A DNA stretch of 39,914 nt from positions 1 to 39,914 of the forward strand of contig VFKN01000133.1 in the NCBI GenBank assembly GCA_009885525.1, in the 5' to 3' direction. The position numbers were made by a program, and so were the translations under genes. Position 1 is the stretch's first letter; each line of letters begins with the position of its first letter. The notes beneath the pieces are model-generated. The model was not told the DNA's origin, made no database searches, and worked only from the letters and a program-made list of their open reading frames with translations. Origin of the DNA: Anaerolineaceae bacterium. GTDB taxonomy: Bacteria > Chloroflexota > Anaerolineae > Anaerolineales > Villigracilaceae. Positions 35,415 to 39,914 of the stretch are shown piece after piece.

Positions 35415-37019
35415 TTAATTTTCAGTAATATCCACAAAAGCAAGTTCTGGATTTTTTTCGGCATAATACTTGAGGAAAAATGGCGTACTGAACAGCGCCA
35501 CCCAATCGTTACGCGAATCACGCGCGACGATCACCTCGCTGCGGTGGGGCAGATTTCCCATAGCGGCGTCTGTTCCCTTGATCCAGCGCATAAGCGTGTG
35601 GGGTAATCGCTCCAAATCGGTGGGCACGTTATATTCGGCTTTGAGTCGCGCTTGAACTACATCAAATTGCAGTTGACCTACGACAGCCAAAATCGGTTCG
35701 CGCTTAAAGGCATTCAAGTTGTAAAGCACCTGTACCGCGCCTTCACTTTCCAGTTGAAGCAGACCTTTCGCAAATTGTTTTTGCTTGCTTAGATCGGTAT
35801 TGCGCAACAAGGCAAAATGTTCGGGCTGAAAACGCGGAAGGGAAGCAAAGCGGATCTGCGCCCCCGAGCAAAGCGAATCACCGATGGCAAAATCGCCGTT
35901 GTTCGGAATACCCAACACATCCCCGGCGAAAGCTTCATCCAAAATTTCGCGCTCGTTTGCAAAAGGTTTATACGGGCGCAGCAACTTTATGGTCTTTCCA
36001 CTTTGCATGTGAACGAGGTCCATGCCGCGCTCAAAGCGGCCGGAACAGATGCGCAAAAACGCGACGCTGTCGCGGTGCTTGGGATTCATATTGGCTTGAA
36101 TTTTAAAAATAAAGCCGGAGAAATCCGGCGCAGCCGGAGAAACGACACCCGCATCACTCAGGTATGGCTGCGGCGGCGGCGCGTATTTCACAAATGTATC
36201 AAGGAACAAACGCACGCCAAAATTGGTCACTGCGCTGCCAAAGAACACAGGCGTTTGTTTTTCTTTCAACACACTTTCGTGGTCAAAGACAACGCCGACT
36301 TCATCCAAAAGATGAACGCTTTCAACGAGTTCATTCGTGCGCGCCTGGGATAAAAGATTATTTTTTACAAGGTCATCCAAAGACATAAATGTTTCAGGAG
36401 CCATGCGCTCGTTACGCTCGGTGCGCTCGAATAAATAAACACCCTTTGCGGCACGATCATATACGCCACGGAAATTGGGGCCGTCTCCGATAGGCCAGTT
36501 CATTGGGATGGGTTCCATGCCCAACACTTTTTTGATCTCATCCAGCAAGTCAAGCGGGTCGCGGGCCGGGCGATCCATTTTGTTGATGAAGGTAAAAATC
36601 GGAATTCCGCGTTTGCGACAAACTTCAAAAAGTTTTAGCGTTTGCGGTTCAATTCCTTTGGCGGCATCCATGACCATCACGGCGCAATCCACAGCGGATA
36701 AAGTGCGATACGTATCCTCGGAAAAATCCTGATGTCCGGGCGTATCGAGCAAATTGATTACGTGACCCTGATACGGGAATTGAAGAATGGTTGAGGTGAT
36801 CGAAATCCCGCGCTCGCGTTCCATCTCCATCCAGTCGGATGTGGTCGAGCGCTGATTTTTTCGCGCGCGCACATTCCCCGCCAATTCAATCGCGTTTCCG
36901 TAGAGGAGCAATTTTTCGGTCAGCGTGGTCTTGCCCGCATCGGGGTGCGAGATAATGGCAAACGTCCGCCGCGCGGCAATTGCCTCACTTAAATTAGTAG
37001 TTGAAATTTCATGCTGCAT
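35415..37019 (-). CDS. prfC: Peptide chain release factor 3
   Basis: RTFAIISHPDAGKTTLTEKLLLYGNAIELAGNVRARKNQRSTTSDWMEMERERGISITSTILQFPY; LLDTPGHQDFSEDTYRTL; start moved to MQHEIS. Confidence 0.95.
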   Translation of the reverse strand: MQHEISTTNLSEAIAARRTFAIISHPDAGKTTLTEKLLLYGNAIELAGNVRARKNQRSTTSDWMEMERERGISITSTILQFPYQGHVINLLDTPGHQDFSEDTYRTLSAVDCAVMVMDAAKGIEPQTLKLFEVCRKRGIPIFTFINKMDRPARDPLDLLDEIKKVLGMEPIPMNWPIGDGPNFRGVYDRAAKGVYLFERTERNERMAPETFMSLDDLVKNNLLSQARTNELVESVHLLDEVGVVFDHESVLKEKQTPVFFGSAVTNFGVRLFLDTFVKYAPPPQPYLSDAGVVSPAAPDFSGFIFKIQANMNPKHRDSVAFLRICSGRFERGMDLVHMQSGKTIKLLRPYKPFANEREILDEAFAGDVLGIPNNGDFAIGDSLCSGAQIRFASLPRFQPEHFALLRNTDLSKQKQFAKGLLQLESEGAVQVLYNLNAFKREPILAVVGQLQFDVVQARLKAEYNVPTDLERLPHTLMRWIKGTDAAMGNLPHRSEVIVARDSRNDWVALFSTPFFLKYYAEKNPELAFVDITEN

Positions 37020-37145
37020 ATTTTTCTCCGTAAAATTACAAAGGCTGTGAATTCTAGCATAAAAATACGGATTGACAAAAAATAATCCCCGTCGCATGGA
37101 CGGGGACTACCGACTACTAAATTTTATTTCTTGGCTGTCTTGCTT

Positions 37146-37871
37146 TTACGCCTGCTCAGCAGACTCTTCATCGCCCTCGACTTCTTCTTCCATAACTTCA
37201 TCTGTGCCGGTGAAAAATTTATATACAAGTACGGCAACCGTTGAACCGATCAACGGCCCGAACAAATAGATCACATAAGTGTATACGTTTGTAATGCTCG
37301 GCCCCGAAAAGATCGCAGGACCAAATGTGCGCGCCGGATTCAACGACCCGCCGGTGAAAGGTCCGCCAGCCAGAATCGAAATCGTCAATGTTAAACCGAT
37401 TGCCAGACCCGCGAGTTGACCGCCTTTGCCACCGACCGCTGTCTGCAAAACCGTGTTAACCAGGAAGAAAGTTAAAATGGCTTCTATGACCATTGCCAAT
37501 ATGGGCGCCTTTTCTGTAAGCGCGCCAACCGTGGCGCCGGCATCAATGTTGCCGCCTAAAGAAGTCATAATTGTCCTGAGCAAAAGCGCGGCAAGGATTG
37601 CGCCCGCAAACTGGGCGATCCAATAGAATACAGCCTGCCCCCATTTCACAGTGCCATTCAGCGCGAGGCCAAAAGTCACCGCAGGGTTGACATGCGTACC
37701 GGAAATATGCCCGTAAGAATAAGCAAAAACCGCTAACGTTAAACCGTGCGCCAGAGCAACAGCCAGCAGCCCGATCTTCAAAGCCCCATCAAGAATGCCT
37801 GCGCTCGTGCCAATAAACACCAGCGCGAATGTGCCGATGAATTCGGCAAGAAATACTTTTGAGTTGAACAT
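37146..37871 (-). CDS. MIP family channel (aquaporin-like)
   Basis: FLAEFIGTFALVFIG; HVNPAVTF and LNPARTFGPAI NPA boxes; six TM segments; acidic C-terminal tail. Confidence 0.92.
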   Translation of the reverse strand: MFNSKVFLAEFIGTFALVFIGTSAGILDGALKIGLLAVALAHGLTLAVFAYSYGHISGTHVNPAVTFGLALNGTVKWGQAVFYWIAQFAGAILAALLLRTIMTSLGGNIDAGATVGALTEKAPILAMVIEAILTFFLVNTVLQTAVGGKGGQLAGLAIGLTLTISILAGGPFTGGSLNPARTFGPAIFSGPSITNVYTYVIYLFGPLIGSTVAVLVYKFFTGTDEVMEEEVEGDEESAEQA

Positions 37872-37931
37872 TTTCTCTCCAATTAAATGATTTGATAGCG
37901 AATATAACCCCTCGGGTCTTGATACGCTACG

Positions 37932-38855
37932 CTATGATTCCCAATTTTTTGCGCCCGCCATGAACGATTTCCCGCTCATGGATTTTTTGCCTGCGGGTTG
38001 AATCTCATCGAGAAGTAAAATCCCATCCGCAGATTGGATCGCGGGCTGCCCTTCGACCACCAATCTGCTGCCGATTTCCATATTTGATTCTCCACCCGAA
38101 ACAGATGCGCGCAACACCTTGAGCGGATTCCCGTTCCACGTGAACCACGCGCCGGGCCAGGGATTCATCGCGCGTACGCGGCGTTCCAACTCCGCAGCGG
38201 AGTGTGTGAAGTCGAGGTGGCCGTCTTCCTTCTTGAGCATCGGCGCATAGGTCGCGCCTTCATCCGGCTGTGGAGTTGGTATCAGATTGCCGGATAAATA
38301 ATCGGGCAGGGTTTCGAGGAGCAGATCAGCGCCGAGATGGGATAATATTTGCAGCGCCGAACCCGTTGTGTGGTCGGGAGTGAGGCGCAGGGTTTTCTTC
38401 ATCAGCATGGGACCTGTATCGAGACCTACATCCATTTTCATAATCGTTACGCCGATTTCTGCATCGCCTGCAAGAATCGCGGCATTGATCGGCGCCGCGC
38501 CGCGCCAACGTGGAAGCAAAGAGGCGTGCACGTTGAGACATCCATAACGCGGCATGTCGAGCACATCTTTTTTTAAGATTTGCCCAAACGCGGCAACGAT
38601 GATGAGATCGGGATTCCATGTATGAAGTTGCTGCATGGCTTCGGGCTGCTTAAGTTTTTCGGGCTGCATCACGGGGATGTTTAATTCGAGCGCAAGGGTT
38701 TTGACAGGCGGCGCTTTGAGCTCGCGGCCGCGACCCGAGGCGCGGTCGGGTTGTGTGACAACGCCGACGACCTCGTAATTTTGCGCAGCGGCAAGCGCGG
38801 AGAGTGTGGACAATGCAAAATCGGGCGAACCCATGAAGACGATTTTTATGGACAT
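37932..38855 (-). CDS. fmt: Methionyl-tRNA formyltransferase
   Basis: KIVFMGSPDFALSTLSAL; VVTQPDRASGRGRELKAPPVKTLA; CLNVHASLLPRWRGAAPINAAILAGD. Confidence 0.97.
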   Translation of the reverse strand: MSIKIVFMGSPDFALSTLSALAAAQNYEVVGVVTQPDRASGRGRELKAPPVKTLALELNIPVMQPEKLKQPEAMQQLHTWNPDLIIVAAFGQILKKDVLDMPRYGCLNVHASLLPRWRGAAPINAAILAGDAEIGVTIMKMDVGLDTGPMLMKKTLRLTPDHTTGSALQILSHLGADLLLETLPDYLSGNLIPTPQPDEGATYAPMLKKEDGHLDFTHSAAELERRVRAMNPWPGAWFTWNGNPLKVLRASVSGGESNMEIGSRLVVEGQPAIQSADGILLLDEIQPAGKKSMSGKSFMAGAKNWES

Positions 38856-38966
38856 GTTTTAATTTTACCGCAGCAGAGTACCATTGGGCTAAATCCTTGT
38901 TGCGGATTGGCGCAATTGGTTGTAAAATAATGTAAATTCAAAACCAATTATTCGGAGGAATAAATT

Positions 38967-39278
38967 ATGTCTCAAGAACCAATGTCTCCCAACATTACAG
39001 ATGACGACAAGCTGTGGGCTATGCTCAGCTATCTTATCCCGCTCATTGCAGTGGTTGTCTTGTTTATGGAAGACAAAAAGAACCGTCCCTACATTAAGTT
39101 CAGCGCAGTACAGTCAATTGCAGTAACCGTGGTTATATCCATCATAGCAACGGTCACAGCTGGTTGCGGGTCTATTCTCATCTTTGCTCAATTGTATTGG
39201 GCATACCTTGCCTATCAGGGCCAGGATATTAAAATCCCAATGGTCACTGATTTCATTCACAATCAGGGCTGGGCGTAA
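38967..39278 (+). CDS. Small DUF4870-like membrane protein
   Basis: DDDKLWAMLSYLIPLIAVVVLFMEDKKNRPYIKFSAVQSIAVTVVISI; resembles the downstream 39371 protein. Confidence 0.65.
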   Translation: MSQEPMSPNITDDDKLWAMLSYLIPLIAVVVLFMEDKKNRPYIKFSAVQSIAVTVVISIIATVTAGCGSILIFAQLYWAYLAYQGQDIKIPMVTDFIHNQGWA

Positions 39279-39291
39279 TCTCATCTCACGC

Positions 39292-39327
39292 AAAAAAGAC
39301 TCGCGGCAAAACCGCGAGTCTTTTTTA
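39292..39327 (+). terminator. Rho-independent terminator
   Basis: aaaaaagactcgcgg-caaaa-ccgcgagtctttttt. Confidence 0.9.
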
Positions 39328-39370
39328 TTTAATATGATAGACTCGCCGCATAACAACAAAGGAGAATGTC

Positions 39371-39805
39371 ATGAACGAACAAATGCCGCAAGTTCCGCCT
39401 GTGCCGCTTACACCTGAAGAAGAACGTCAGTGGGCAATGATCGCCCATCTGGGTGTGTTGTTAAATTTGGTTTCGGGATTTTTAGGCCCAATTGTTCCAC
39501 TGGGTATATATATGATCTATAAGGATCGTTCGCGTTATGTTGCGTATCAATCCTTACAGGCGTTAATTTTCCAGCTGATCTGGTGGGTCGGCGGCGGCGT
39601 CATTGCAGGAATTGCATGGGCGATTACAGGCGTGTTAAGTGCGGTAATCATTGGCTTATTATGCATTCCCATTGCATGTGTTTTCAGCGCAATGCCTTTG
39701 GTGGCGTTGGGGTACGGTATTTACGGAGGCATCCAGACCAGTCAGGGACAGGATTTCAAATATTGGCTGGTCGGTGATTGGGTACGCAGCACGCTCACTG
39801 GATAA
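39371..39805 (+). CDS. DUF4870 domain-containing membrane protein
   Basis: TPEEERQWAMIAHLGVLLNLVSGFLGPIVPLGIYMIYKDRSRYVAYQSLQALIFQL. Confidence 0.85.
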   Translation: MNEQMPQVPPVPLTPEEERQWAMIAHLGVLLNLVSGFLGPIVPLGIYMIYKDRSRYVAYQSLQALIFQLIWWVGGGVIAGIAWAITGVLSAVIIGLLCIPIACVFSAMPLVALGYGIYGGIQTSQGQDFKYWLVGDWVRSTLTG

Positions 39806-39856
39806 TAGACGTTATCGGAAATTAGCCAGCAAAGATTAACTCTTCTACTTCAAGCC

Positions 39857-39894
39857 GTTTTCAATCCCGAAGGGATGGCAAGGTTATAGAAAAC
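39857..39894 (-). CRISPR. Candidate single terminal CRISPR repeat at the edge of an array truncated by the window end
   Basis: Minus strand gttttctataaccttgccatcccttcgggattgaaaac: internal palindrome ATCCC-TTC-GGGAT and an ATTGAAAC-like 3' end. Only one copy, no second repeat visible. Confidence 0.35.
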
Positions 39895-39914
39895 GGCGCA
39901 AATTCGCATCAAAT

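Noticed and set aside
36108-36150. Hairpin-like ccggagaaatccggcgcagccgg inside prfC as another inserted repeat
   Set aside because: Encodes ordinary residues of the RF3 protein and does not match the dispersed families here; likely chance in GC-rich coding DNA.
37146-37871. glpF (glycerol facilitator) based on proximity to glpK/glpD
   Set aside because: It is separated by prfC and the sequence alone cannot distinguish a water channel from a glycerol facilitator, so no gene symbol was assigned.
1-39914. tRNA or rRNA genes
   Set aside because: None recognised by eye in the intergenic gaps; a tRNAscan/Infernal run would be needed to exclude them.

Overview
The window looks like a Chloroflexota (Anaerolineae-like) chromosome segment. 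That lineage call is inferred from protein and repeat style and no search was run. Both ends are atypical. The first ~1 kb (antisense TPR fragment, gcvT 3' end, gcvH) looks betaproteobacterial and may be a chimeric join. The last ~60 nt hold a single CRISPR-like repeat. In between are: a fused PAS-histidine kinase-receiver-LuxR protein; a 1436-aa mosaic surface protein; a plus-strand surface-polysaccharide cluster (EPS-type MarR regulator, sugar epimerases, Wzm/Wzt-like ABC exporter, glycan enzymes, a sulfatase-fold protein lacking the formylglycine Cys/Ser, a PseB-like dehydratase), which also contains a four-helix-bundle (S23/IVS-like) gene and a Phd/VapC module with a frameshifted toxin; a minus-strand sugar operon (two GT2, RffA-like aminotransferase, WbqC-like protein, methyltransferase); then glpD, glpK, prfC, an aquaporin gene, fmt and two small membrane proteins. 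The most unusual signal is the density and behaviour of palindromic repeats. Several enter coding sequence in frame or lie at stop codons, and three MITE-like copies share a core but each has its own perfect outer inverted repeat.
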